Positions 7,113 through 14,299 are shown, counted from the stretch's first letter. The stretch: DNA of 17,136 nucleotides from JAOSJL01 sp963704035 (GCA_963704035.1 CAVPGR010000005.1:1-17136); one strand, 5' to 3'. The notes: generated from the letters alone by a model not told the origin. A program made the numbers and translations.

Positions 7113-8096
7113 TCAGCCCAGTATCGCTCGTGCGATTCCGAGATAGATGGCGATCGTCAAGAGGTCCTGGATGACCGTGGCCAGCGGCCCACTACCAAAG
7201 GCGGGGTCGATCCCGAAGCGGGAGAAGACGCTCGGAAGAGCCATCGCGACGATCGTGGCGATGGAACTGGCCGCCAGCAGCGCGAGCGCCACGATGATCG
7301 CCACCTCCGGGCCTTGCCACCACCACGCAAGGGGGAGGAATGCCGCCGCCAGCGCGAGGCCGATGAGCAGACCGGTGACCGTCTCCCGGAGAACCACTTG
7401 TCGGATTCCGACACCGACCGACAGCCCCCGGATCACGAGGGTCTCCGTCTGGGTACCGACAGCGTCGGCCAGGTACACGACACCGGGCAGAAAAAAGGCC
7501 AACGCAAGGTTCCGCTCGAGGTCGTGCTCGAACGCGCTCATGAGGCTCGCCGCCAACATGGCGGCCGCCAGTCCGACGAGCAACCACGGAAGCCGGTGCC
7601 ACAGGCGACGGCGAATGGCCTCCGAAGAGGCTCGGCGCGCTGTCTCGGTCTCGTGAAGATACCCACCGAGACGAGCGAGGTCCTCCTCGTGCTCGTGTTC
7701 GAGCACCGAGAGGATGGCAGCGGGAGGAACGAGCCCGAGGAACTGTCCCGCCTCGTCCGCGACGGCGACCGCGGTGTCGTCGCTTCGTGCCGCGTTCCAC
7801 GCCAGCACCTCCTGGTCCGTGTCCGGCGTGACGGTCGTCGGCGCGCCGCGGATCGCCGACGCGACCGTCTTCCCGGAGTCTGCGCTCAGGAGATCCTCGA
7901 TCGGCACGACACCCACGATCGAGCCGTCGTCGACGACGACCAGATGTGAAGCGGATCGGTATGCCCGGCCTTTCATCCGGTCGAGGATCGCGGTGGGGTG
8001 GTCGTCGGGATGTGCGGTCGGGACGTCGAGTGTGGCAAGTGCCCCCGCCACCTCGCGCTCTGGTGTACCGCCGGACGTGGAAACATCGGTCGTCAT
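7113..8096 (-). CDS. mgtE: MgtE-family magnesium transporter lacking the N-terminal domain
   Basis: Cytoplasmic-membrane divalent cation channel (Mg2+ in known members). The 327 residues comprise two CBS domains (about 25-75 and 82-135), a connecting helix (about 138-165) and five spans (170-188, 196-216, 236-258, 264-286, 305-325). Signature positions include 'DAVGTQTETLVIRGLSVG' (211-228) and 'DPAFGSGPLATVIQD' (297-311). Asp311 matches the pore aspartate seen in MgtE structures. Typical MgtE is about 450 residues and starts with a superhelical Mg2+-sensing domain of about 130 residues, missing here. I chose the ATG at 8096: the open frame continues upstream but there it is antisense to the phosphatase and has no family resemblance. 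GGAG lies just before this ATG. Confidence 0.92.
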   Translation of the reverse strand: MTTDVSTSGGTPEREVAGALATLDVPTAHPDDHPTAILDRMKGRAYRSASHLVVVDDGSIVGVVPIEDLLSADSGKTVASAIRGAPTTVTPDTDQEVLAWNAARSDDTAVAVADEAGQFLGLVPPAAILSVLEHEHEEDLARLGGYLHETETARRASSEAIRRRLWHRLPWLLVGLAAAMLAASLMSAFEHDLERNLALAFFLPGVVYLADAVGTQTETLVIRGLSVGVGIRQVVLRETVTGLLIGLALAAAFLPLAWWWQGPEVAIIVALALLAASSIATIVAMALPSVFSRFGIDPAFGSGPLATVIQDLLTIAIYLGIARAILG

Positions 8097-8988
8097 GTCT
8101 CCGATGATGCCCCGCGCGGGGGTCGCCGCACTCGCACTGGAATTGGGGATCGGGCTCGGCGGGTGCAGCAGCGACCCCGGGCCGGCGACCTCCGGTCTTC
8201 CGCAGCCGTCGACCACCGTATCGGGGCCGTCCACATCAGATGCCGGATTCGTGGCGTTCGGGGACTTCGGTGGCGGCTCGCACCAGGAAGACGTCGCTGA
8301 CGCGATGACCGCCTGGGCCGAATCGCACCGCGTCGATGCTCTCGTCACGACGGGCGACAACGTCTACCCGTCGGGTGACCCGGGCCTCTTCGATGACCAC
8401 CTCGACAATCCCTATGCAGAACTCCGACGAACGCGGCCGTTCTGGGTCACCCTCGGCAACCACGACGTCGCCGGCGGGCACGGCGACGAGCAGCTCTCAC
8501 ACCTCGGACTACCTCTGCTTCCCTACACCGAAGAACTCGAGGGCATCCAGTTCTTGTTCCTCGACGCCAACGAACCCGATGATGGGCAGGCCGAATGGCT
8601 CGATGAACACCTGTCGGAGTCGGGACCACCCTTCCGTGTCGTCGTGTTCCACCAACCTGCGTATTCGTGTGGGGAGCACGGCTCGACCGAGGGCGTCGTC
8701 GACACGTGGGTTCCGATCCTCGAGAAGCACCGGGTTGCACTCGTTCTGACCGGTCACGACCACCTCTACGAGCGGTTCGTGTCGGCAAACGACGTCACTT
8801 ACATCGTCACCGGTGGCGGCGGCAAGAGCCTCTACGACGAACGCAGCTCCTGTGATCAGGAGTCGATCAAGACGGCGTCCGCCGTCGAGTACCACTTCGT
8901 CGCCGCCGAACTGAGCGACGAAGGACTCAGTATCCGCGCGGTCGCCGAGGACCGCGACGTCCTCGACGAAGCTCTGATCGAACGCTGA
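8095..8988 (+). CDS. metallophosphoesterase lipoprotein, purple acid phosphatase-like
   Basis: A secreted two-metal phosphoesterase. The 297-residue product has a short lipoprotein signal ending LGGC (Cys24), a Ser/Thr/Pro linker to about 50, then the full motif series: GDFG (56-59), GDN (87-89), GNHD (121-124), FHQP with His186, and GHDH (220-223). Those residues bind the dinuclear metal centre and phosphate in calcineurin-like enzymes. The order and spacing fit acid phosphatase/PAP-type proteins. 'YSCGEHGSTEG' and 'SSCDQES' may form a disulfide. Starts at 8095, 8104 and 8107 are all in frame; all keep the signal. If 8095 is used, its ATG overlaps the mgtE ATG on the other strand. It probably releases phosphate from organic esters; the substrate is unknown. 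Confidence 0.92.
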   Translation: MSPMMPRAGVAALALELGIGLGGCSSDPGPATSGLPQPSTTVSGPSTSDAGFVAFGDFGGGSHQEDVADAMTAWAESHRVDALVTTGDNVYPSGDPGLFDDHLDNPYAELRRTRPFWVTLGNHDVAGGHGDEQLSHLGLPLLPYTEELEGIQFLFLDANEPDDGQAEWLDEHLSESGPPFRVVVFHQPAYSCGEHGSTEGVVDTWVPILEKHRVALVLTGHDHLYERFVSANDVTYIVTGGGGKSLYDERSSCDQESIKTASAVEYHFVAAELSDEGLSIRAVAEDRDVLDEALIER

Positions 8989-9008
8989 GGGCTCTCCCAC
9001 CTACTAGC

Positions 9009-9281
9009 TCACATCGACGAGCCGCCCGTCTTCTTCGTTACAGTCTCGATCGCCTCACGAGCGAACTCACGTTGTGTCTCGAGGATTTTCTCCGTGAAGT
9101 CGAACGCGCTGTCGACGAGTCTGGTCACCTCGGCCGCTGCCTCGGGTGCGACCTTCTCCGCTGCGTCCGAACCGGCCTTGGCGAGTTTTCGCCCGGCATC
9201 GACCATCGTCTCCTGCGCCTTGCGCACGAGCTCGAGGATCTGTTCGTCGAAGTCACCGTCCGAGTCCTGATTGTCCGCCAT
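9009..9281 (-). CDS. small amphipathic helical protein, phasin-like
   Basis: The 90-residue product is highly charged and predicted almost entirely helical from residue 12 to 85, with no transmembrane span or signal. The heptad-like spacing of Leu, Val, Ala and Phe (for example 'RLVDSAFDFTEKILETQREF') suggests a coiled coil. Such sequences resemble phasins and related small helical proteins, but no catalytic or diagnostic motif is present, so the name is tentative. The start is fixed by a strong AGGGGAG ribosome binding site at 9287-9293, five bases from ATG 9281. The open frame extends further upstream only as antisense to the SRPBCC gene. It is transcribed divergently from that operon. Confidence 0.75.
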   Translation of the reverse strand: MADNQDSDGDFDEQILELVRKAQETMVDAGRKLAKAGSDAAEKVAPEAAAEVTRLVDSAFDFTEKILETQREFAREAIETVTKKTGGSSM

Positions 9282-9286
9282 CGTCG

Positions 9287-9293
9287 CTCCCCT
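9287..9293 (-). promoter_or_regulatory. ribosome binding site fixing start at 9281
   Basis: AGGGGAG on the minus strand with a 5-base spacer to ATG 9281. It discriminates against the longer open frame that begins at 9566. Confidence 0.8.
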
Positions 9294-9348
9294 GGTCATG
9301 TGACGTGAACCTGCGACGCGACCGTACCGCCGCCGGTGAAGCGCCGGT

Positions 9349-9364
9349 AGGGTCGCCCGACCCT
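9349..9364. promoter_or_regulatory. 16-bp palindrome in divergent promoter region
   Basis: AGGGTCGCCCGACCCT is an inverted repeat of 7 bases around a 2-base centre. It lies in the 123-base gap between the phasin-like gene (minus) and the SRPBCC gene (plus), where an operator controlling both would be expected. No matching regulator gene is visible in the window. Confidence 0.35.
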
Positions 9365-9404
9365 GGCTGTGTCGTGAAGCGTTGCGGGCCATAAGCTCGC
9401 TGGG

Positions 9405-9854
9405 ATGCACGACTCGGTCACCGTCCACATGAAAGCGCCGCCCGACCGGATCTGGGCTCTCGTGAGCGACGTGACCCGGATCGGCGAGTACAGCCCCGAG
9501 ACGTTCGAGGCCGAGTGGCTCGACGGCGCCACCGGCCCGGCGGTGGGAACCCGGTTCCGCGGGCACGTGAAACGCAACGGGATCGGCCCCACCTACTGGA
9601 CGACGTGCTCGGTGGTGACATGTGAGCCGGGGCGCGAGTTCACCTTCGGCGTCGGCAAGCCAGGGAAACCCTTGAACACATGGGGCTACCGGCTGGAACC
9701 GTCGGGCGACGGAACCGACGTGACCGAGTTCTTCGAGCTCACACCGACGATGGCACTACGTCTCTACTGGCTTCTCCTCGGCTGGGCGCGTGGTCGCACC
9801 AACCGCAAGGGGATGCGCACAACGCTGGAGCGGATCAAGGCCGAGGTGGAGTGA
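9405..9854 (+). CDS. SRPBCC (START/polyketide cyclase-like) family protein
   Basis: A 149-residue single-domain protein. 'MHDSVTVHMKAPPDRIWALVSDVTRIGEYSPE' style N-terminus (beta strand, then Pro-x-x-x-Ile-Trp helix), 'GTRFRGHVKRNG', 'TCSVVTCEPGREFTF' and a long C-terminal helix (about 125-149) match the helix-grip fold that encloses a hydrophobic ligand pocket. Members bind lipids, polyketides or other small hydrophobic molecules; the ligand cannot be read from sequence. The start is preceded by only a weak GGG. Its stop overlaps a possible GTG start of the next gene, and it heads a tight plus-strand operon. Confidence 0.87.
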   Translation: MHDSVTVHMKAPPDRIWALVSDVTRIGEYSPETFEAEWLDGATGPAVGTRFRGHVKRNGIGPTYWTTCSVVTCEPGREFTFGVGKPGKPLNTWGYRLEPSGDGTDVTEFFELTPTMALRLYWLLLGWARGRTNRKGMRTTLERIKAEVE

Positions 9855-9899
9855 GAAGCGTTCCTGACGCCTCCACGCCGACCAGCATCGCCGCGACCC

Positions 9900-9905
9900 G
9901 GAGGG
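9900..9905 (+). promoter_or_regulatory. ribosome binding site supporting GTG start at 9911
   Basis: GGAGGG with a 5-base spacer to GTG 9911. It favours this start over GTG 9851, which overlaps the preceding stop and has GAGG four bases before it. Confidence 0.7.
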
Positions 9906-9910
9906 CAGGC

Positions 9911-11053
9911 GTGCAGATCGACTTCCACGAATCAGAGCGGGCGAGCCTCGGCGTCGAGATGGAGTTGACCCTCGTCGACCGGACGACCCGCGAGCTCGTG
10001 AGTGCCGCCTCCGACATCCTCGCCGAGATCGGAGAAGCCCACCCGGACAACGACCACCCGAAAGCCAAGCACGAGCTCTTCGAGTGCACGATCGAGATCA
10101 TCACGGGGATCTGCCAAACCGTGGCCGAGGCCCGTGCCGATCTGGAAGAGACGCTCGGTGAGGTTCGACGTGCCGCGGCAAAACGCGACCTCGACCTGAT
10201 CTGCTCCGGGAGCCATCCCTTCTCCAGCTGGCAGGACCAGACCATCAGCCCGCCGCCGCGGTACCGGGAGCTCGTCGAAGACATGCAGTGGACGGCCAGC
10301 CGCCTCCAGATCTTCGGCATCCACTACCACGTCGGAGTGCGCTCGGCGGAGAAGTCGATTTCGATCGCCAACGAGCTCACGGCCTGGCTGCCGCACTTCC
10401 TCGCGTTGTCGGCGTCGAGCCCGTACTGGGAACGTCACGACACCGGGCTGGCCTCGTCCCGCGTGAAGGTGTTCGAGGCTCTGCCGACCGCCGGATTGCC
10501 GCCGCAGATCCACAGTTGGAAGGACTTCGAGGAGTACGTCGAGACCCTCGTGGCCGCTCATGCGATCAAGACCATCCGCGAGGTCTGGTGGGACGTACGT
10601 CCGCATCCCAACTTCGGCACCGTGGAGCTGCGGATCTGCGACGGAACGCCGACGATGCACGAGTGCGCCACCCTCGCCGCGATGGCACAGACCATGGTGA
10701 CCCGGCTCGATCGGCTCATCGATCGCGGTGAGCTGCCGCGAGTGCCGAGAGAATGGGTCGTGCGCGAGAACAAGTGGCTGGCGGCGCGCTACGGGCTCGA
10801 CGCCGAGATCATCGTGGACGACAGCGGCACCCGTCGCGCGATCCGAGAGGAGATTGCGGACCTCATGGCAACACTGACACCCATCGCCGCCGAGCTCGGA
10901 TGCTCTGATGAGCTCGCCGGCGTGAACCGGATCCTCGAGGAGGGATCCAGCTGCGAACGTCAGCGCCGGCAGGTAGCGGGTGGCGCCACGCTCGAGGACG
11001 TCGTCGACAGCCTGGTCGCCGAGCTCGCCACCGACACGGTCGTCGTCTCATGA
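9911..11053 (+). CDS. YbdK-family glutamate-cysteine ligase / carboxylate-amine ligase
   Basis: ATP-dependent ligase of the GCS2 (YbdK) family, which joins glutamate or a related carboxylate to an amine such as cysteine. In 380 residues I see 'GVEMELTLVD' (14-23) near the N-terminus with the active-site acidic residues, 'CSGSHPFSSWQDQ' (98-110), 'QIFGIHYHVGV' (133-143) and 'RPHPNFGTVELRICDG' (230-245). All are typical family blocks. Length equals the usual 370-380 if translation starts at GTG 9911; starting at 9851 adds 20 unconserved residues. The stop overlaps the M20 start (ATGA). The true substrates are uncertain: many family members are not on a glutathione or mycothiol route, and the next gene encodes an amide hydrolase. 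Confidence 0.9.
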   Translation: MQIDFHESERASLGVEMELTLVDRTTRELVSAASDILAEIGEAHPDNDHPKAKHELFECTIEIITGICQTVAEARADLEETLGEVRRAAAKRDLDLICSGSHPFSSWQDQTISPPPRYRELVEDMQWTASRLQIFGIHYHVGVRSAEKSISIANELTAWLPHFLALSASSPYWERHDTGLASSRVKVFEALPTAGLPPQIHSWKDFEEYVETLVAAHAIKTIREVWWDVRPHPNFGTVELRICDGTPTMHECATLAAMAQTMVTRLDRLIDRGELPRVPREWVVRENKWLAARYGLDAEIIVDDSGTRRAIREEIADLMATLTPIAAELGCSDELAGVNRILEEGSSCERQRRQVAGGATLEDVVDSLVAELATDTVVVS

Positions 11054-12264
11054 CCGCATCGGACCGGACGACATGGCTCGACACATTCCTGGATGCCCAC
11101 TCCGACGAGCTCGTGGCGTTCCGTCGCCAGATCCACGCGCATCCAGAGCTGAGCGGCGAGGAAGTCGCGACCAGCGCGGCGGTCGCGGCCCGACTCGAGG
11201 TCGCGGGTCTCGAACCCCGGGTCCTCCCCGAAGGGACCGGGGTGCTCTGCGATGTCGGCGAACACGGGAGCGACGCGCCTGTCGTCGCCCTGCGCGCCGA
11301 CCTCGACGCCCTCGCTATGACCGACGACAAGGACGTCCACTACGCCTCGCAGGTTCCCGGAGTCGCCCACGCGTGCGGCCACGACGTGCACACGACCATC
11401 GTTCTGGGGGCGGGGTTGGCCCTCGCTCAACGACTGGGTGACGAGGGCGTCGACGGCGGAGCCCGGCTGGTCTTCGAGTCGGCCGAGGAGACCGTCCCCG
11501 GAGGAGCGCTCGATGCCATCGCCGCCGGCGCGCTCGACGGTGTGTCCGCCATCTACGGGCTCCACTGCGATCCGAAGCTCGACACCGGACAGCTCGGCAC
11601 TCGCGTGGGTCCGATCTCGTCGGCGGCCGACATGATCCACATCGAGATCACCGGTCCGGGCGGCCACACGGCCCGCCCGCGCGAGACCGTCGACATGGTC
11701 GCGGTGGCGTCCCGTCTGGCGCTCGAGCTCCCCGAGGAGGTCCGGGCGCGGGCAACAGAATTCGGTGAGGCGTCACTCGTCTTCGGTTCGCTCCGCACGG
11801 GAGCGGCGGCCAACGTCATTCCGGCGCACGCCGAGTTACTCGGTTCCATCCGCACGCCCGAACGACCTGTGTGGAATGCGCTGCCCACGATCCTGAAGAG
11901 CTCTCTGGCCCGGGTCGAAGCGGATCTCGGGGTGCGAGCCACGGCCGACTACACCCGCGGCGTTCCGCCCGTCGTGAATCACGAAGGCGCAACGCGACGA
12001 CTCGAGCGGTCCGCCCGTGTCGCCTTGGGCTCCGAAGCGGTCGTCGACGCTCCTCAGAGCGCCGGTGGAGACGACTTCTCCTGGTATCTGGAAGAGGTTC
12101 CCGGTTCATACGCGCGCCTCGGTGTGAACGATCCGTCGGACGGCCGGAAGGCGCTGGATCTCCACGCCGGGAACTTCGACGTCGACGAACGGGCCATCGG
12201 TGTGGGCATCCGGGTCCTCACCGAGGTCGCACTCGACACGCTGGCGGGCGTCGGCCCTCCCTAG
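11050..12264 (+). CDS. M20 family amidohydrolase (hippurate hydrolase / IAA-amino acid hydrolase-like)
   Basis: Cytoplasmic metal-dependent hydrolase of N-acyl amino acid or similar amides. The 404-residue product has 'RRQIHAHPELSGEE' (25-38), 'RADLDALAM' (82-90), 'HACGHDVHT' (107-115) with C109 and H111, 'ESAEE' (143-147) with catalytic Glu146 and ligand Glu147, H172 in 'GLHCDP', the dimerisation domain with 'GPGGHTARP' (202-210), and the final metal ligand His372 in 'DLHAGNF'. All expected ligands are present. The usual Gln-Pro-Ala-Glu-Glu reads Glu-Ser-Ala-Glu-Glu. Four-base ATGA overlap with the ligase gene indicates coupled translation and a shared pathway. Confidence 0.93.
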   Translation: MTASDRTTWLDTFLDAHSDELVAFRRQIHAHPELSGEEVATSAAVAARLEVAGLEPRVLPEGTGVLCDVGEHGSDAPVVALRADLDALAMTDDKDVHYASQVPGVAHACGHDVHTTIVLGAGLALAQRLGDEGVDGGARLVFESAEETVPGGALDAIAAGALDGVSAIYGLHCDPKLDTGQLGTRVGPISSAADMIHIEITGPGGHTARPRETVDMVAVASRLALELPEEVRARATEFGEASLVFGSLRTGAAANVIPAHAELLGSIRTPERPVWNALPTILKSSLARVEADLGVRATADYTRGVPPVVNHEGATRRLERSARVALGSEAVVDAPQSAGGDDFSWYLEEVPGSYARLGVNDPSDGRKALDLHAGNFDVDERAIGVGIRVLTEVALDTLAGVGPP

Positions 12265-12268
12265 GATG

Positions 12269-12288
12269 GAGTCCACTGCCAAGGACTC
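12269..12288 (+). other. short stem-loop between M20 and HPF-like genes
   Basis: GAGTCC (12269-12274) pairs with GGACTC (12283-12288) around an 8-base loop, directly before the GGAGGA ribosome binding site. It could reduce read-through or affect initiation. The stem is only six pairs. Confidence 0.25.
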
Positions 12289-12293
12289 GTCGT

Positions 12294-12299
12294 GGAGGA
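12294..12299 (+). promoter_or_regulatory. ribosome binding site fixing start at 12306
   Basis: GGAGGA with a 6-base spacer to ATG 12306. It rules out the much longer open frame that begins inside the M20 gene. Confidence 0.8.
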
Positions 12300-12305
12300 A
12301 CGGAA

Positions 12306-12653
12306 ATGACCAAGAACGATGATCCGGCAACAGTCGACGCGAGCCTCCGACTCGGTGGAGGAATCGAGGAAGCCGAGCGTGCACGGATCGTCAAGCACTG
12401 GGGACGACTCGACCATCGCCTCCGGTCATTTCGCGCCGGTAGCGTCGACCTCGAGATCTCGGTCAAGGACCGGGATACTCCGAGCCAGCACATGACCTTG
12501 GAGGCCTGGATCGCAGGACGGCCGCGTCTGGTGGCGACGTCGACCAAGACCGACTTCGGCTCCGCGCTGAGCGAGGTACGTGACGACCTCATCCGTCAGT
12601 TGACCGACGCCAAGAACAAGACCGAACCACGCAACAACCGTCGCCGCCGCTAG
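12306..12653 (+). CDS. small HPF/RaiA-like (ribosome hibernation factor family) protein
   Basis: The 115-residue product fits the beta-alpha-beta-beta-beta-alpha layout of short ribosome hibernation factors. There is a helix at about 20-38 ('EEAERARIVKHWGRLDHRL'), strands at 45-54, 62-69 and 73-80, then a helix at 83-103 ('DFGSALSEVRDDLIRQLTDA') that resembles the C-terminal helix of the family. The tail is strongly basic (NNRRRR), which suits rRNA contact. There is no C-terminal dimerisation domain as in long HPF. Identity is low to my eye, so this is a fold-level call. It lies 41 bases after the M20 gene and may be the last gene of that operon. Confidence 0.65.
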   Translation: MTKNDDPATVDASLRLGGGIEEAERARIVKHWGRLDHRLRSFRAGSVDLEISVKDRDTPSQHMTLEAWIAGRPRLVATSTKTDFGSALSEVRDDLIRQLTDAKNKTEPRNNRRRR

Positions 12654-12685
12654 TCGGAGCTCGAACGAACCGGACTCGACGGATC

Positions 12686-12705
12686 CTCACCCGGGGCCGG
12701 GTGAG
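12686..12705. terminator. hairpin between convergent HPF-like and esterase genes
   Basis: CTCACCCGG (12686-12694) and CCGGGTGAG (12697-12705) form a perfect 9-bp inverted repeat with a 2-base centre. It lies 32 bases after the HPF-like stop and overlaps the last codons and stop of the convergent esterase. There is no U-tract on either strand, so it is a possible bidirectional terminator at best. Confidence 0.35.
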
Positions 12706-13639
12706 AAACATTCATCGAGGAACTCCATGAGCGGTGGAGTCATGACCGAGTCCCCGGCTGCTCCGATCAGGACGTTGACGTCTTCATGCGCGAGACCGTC
12801 AGCGTCGACGACCGTGACGTCGACGGAGTCGTCGGCGAGCGCGCCGGCGAAGTCGTCGACCATCGACCGCCGGTCGGGGCTGCCTCGTCGGGCAAACAGG
12901 AAGGGCGGGATCTCGCTGTCCGCTGACACGTGAGTGATCGGCGATGCCTCGACCCACACGTCGGGGTCCGTGCCGAAGACGGTGGTGTACGTGCCCACCA
13001 GTCTCGGACCACCCCGCATCACCGCGAGATGTCGAAGGCTTCGGTATCCAGTGGCGCGACGCATTCCAGCGCATCGAGGCCGAGGCCGTGGGCGCCCAGG
13101 TACCGCGGGTCTGTTGCCACGGCAGCCACGACCCCCGCTCCGGCGGAATGGCCGAGCACCGCTACCTGCTCCGGATCGCCGCCGAAGTCGTCGATGTTCT
13201 CGACCAGCCACGCCAGCCCCTGAGCCACATCCTCGTTGTGCGCCGGATACCGGAGTGGGTCCTCTGCCTCGGGGTCGGTGAGCCGGTAGTTGACGCTCAC
13301 GAAGACGTAACCGGCGTCGCCGAACAACGCGATCTTGTCGTCGACGCGATTGCTCTTGTCCCCCGTGACCCAACCGCCGCCGTGGACCCACACCACGACC
13401 GGGAGAGGCTCACAGTCCAAGCGCTGCGGGGAGTGCACGTCAACGCTCGTGAGCCGAAGATCGGTCCCGGGGTGAGACGCGTACGGAACGTCGAGTGCCG
13501 TCGAAGCCTCCGGATCGCACCGAGCTGTTGTCGTATCCGGTTCGCCCGCCTCCTTGCTGCTTCCGCAGGCAACCACGAGCACCGCCATCGCGGCAACCGC
13601 GGATCGCCGGGTCAGACTGAAGCGTCGGCCGTTCGGCAT
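12687..13639 (-). pseudogene. lipoprotein alpha/beta-hydrolase (esterase), interrupted by a frameshift
   Basis: An exported esterase of the BD-FAE/carboxylesterase type, read in two frames. Part one (13639-13019, 206 residues) starts MPNGRRFSLTRRSAV, has a lipobox ending VVAC (Cys25), oxyanion motif HGGGW (86-90) and nucleophile elbow GHSAGAG (Ser165), and stops after 'EAFDISR'. Part two (13019-12687, 110 residues) carries the expected continuation 'RGGPRLVGTYTTVFG', 'ASPITHVSADSEIPPFL' and catalytic His in 'HEDVNVLIG'. Adding one G on the minus strand between 13025 and 13024 restores 'FDISAVMRGGPRL', so a single-base deletion or a sequence error explains the break. The first stop and an ATG overlap as TGATG, so re-initiation could make both halves. 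Without the His-bearing part the enzyme should be inactive. Confidence 0.85.
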
Positions 13640-13824
13640 CGCCTCATCACGGTACTGCGGCCATCCGTTACACAGGTCTCGTGCCCGCCGACCCAGCCAT
13701 TCATCCGATCTGGAGGATGCCTGGGGTTCGGGTTCGTCGTAGCGTTTCCATGCGTCGCGGAGTGTCTTGCGCTCTCTCGCGGAACGCAGCGTCCGAACAC
13801 ACCTCGCAACGAAAGGGATACGCC
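13640..13824. other. divergent intergenic region
   Basis: These 185 bases separate the esterase (minus) from the DUF7144 gene (plus) and must hold both promoters. I find no convincing -35/-10 pair or operator. The only clear element is AAGGGA at 13813-13818, the ribosome binding site six bases before ATG 13825. Confidence 0.5.
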
Positions 13825-14235
13825 ATGGCACGAGAGACGTACGACACCGAACCGACCGGCTGGACCGGTTGGATCGCATTTGCCGGATTCTTGCTGATTC
13901 TCGGCGGTTTTCTCCACGCCTGCTCCGGCCTCGTGGGGATTCTCAACGACGACTGGGTGGGATTCACCAACCGTGACAACGCCTTTCTCGACGTTCAGGC
14001 GTGGGGATGGGTCGCCCTCATCGTCGGGACCATCGTGTGCATCTCCGGCTTCGGCGTCTTGACCGGGAACATCCTGGCCCGGACCGTCGGGGTCATCGTC
14101 GCGGCGCTCAGCCTGATTGCGAACTTCTTCTACATCCCCGTGTACCCGATCTGGGCGCTGATCATCATCACGATCGACGTCCTCATCATCTGGGCGCTCA
14201 CGGCGCACGGCAAGGAGATGAAGACACTCGACTGA
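13825..14235 (+). CDS. DUF7144 family membrane protein
   Basis: The 136-residue product has four membrane segments (about 15-40, 58-80, 83-103 and 106-127) with short loops. The start 'TGWTGWIAFAGFLLILGGFLH', the 'AWGWVALIVG' second span and 'ANFFYIPVYPIWALIIITID' match a family of small actinobacterial membrane proteins (DUF7144) of unknown function. Earlier in-frame ATGs exist, but ATG 13825 has AAGGGA six bases upstream and begins right before the first conserved span. A strong hairpin follows the stop, so it is probably a single-gene transcript. Confidence 0.85.
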   Translation: MARETYDTEPTGWTGWIAFAGFLLILGGFLHACSGLVGILNDDWVGFTNRDNAFLDVQAWGWVALIVGTIVCISGFGVLTGNILARTVGVIVAALSLIANFFYIPVYPIWALIIITIDVLIIWALTAHGKEMKTLD

Positions 14236-14264
14236 CCCGGGCGTCATGTGAAAGAGCTCACCGA

Positions 14265-14299
14265 GTGGGACCGTGGGTCTTCGGGGCCCACGGTCCCAC
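14265..14299 (+). terminator. strong stem-loop with UUCG tetraloop after DUF7144 gene
   Basis: GTGGGACCGTGGG (14265-14277) is an exact reverse complement of CCCACGGTCCCAC (14287-14299), a 13-bp stem. The loop region contains CUUCGG (14279-14284), a highly stable tetraloop closure. It lies 29 bases after the DUF7144 stop and 59 bases before the SulP start. There is no U-tract, which is common for actinobacterial terminator-like hairpins. An attenuator of the SulP gene is an alternative. Confidence 0.7.

Noticed and set aside
6867..7949. 360-codon plus-strand open frame opposite the DUF523 and mgtE genes
   Set aside because: It is a shadow of two well-supported minus-strand genes and low in hydrophobic residues, with no start context.
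8097..8360. 88-codon upstream extension of mgtE
   Set aside because: It is antisense to the phosphatase, shows no resemblance to the MgtE N domain, and the family-like sequence begins after ATG 8096.
9282..9566. 95-codon upstream extension of the phasin-like gene
   Set aside because: It overlaps the SRPBCC gene on the other strand, and the AGGGGAG site places the start at 9281.
12269..12300. riboswitch upstream of the HPF-like gene
   Set aside because: The gap is only 41 bases and holds a single 6-bp stem; there is no room for a known aptamer.
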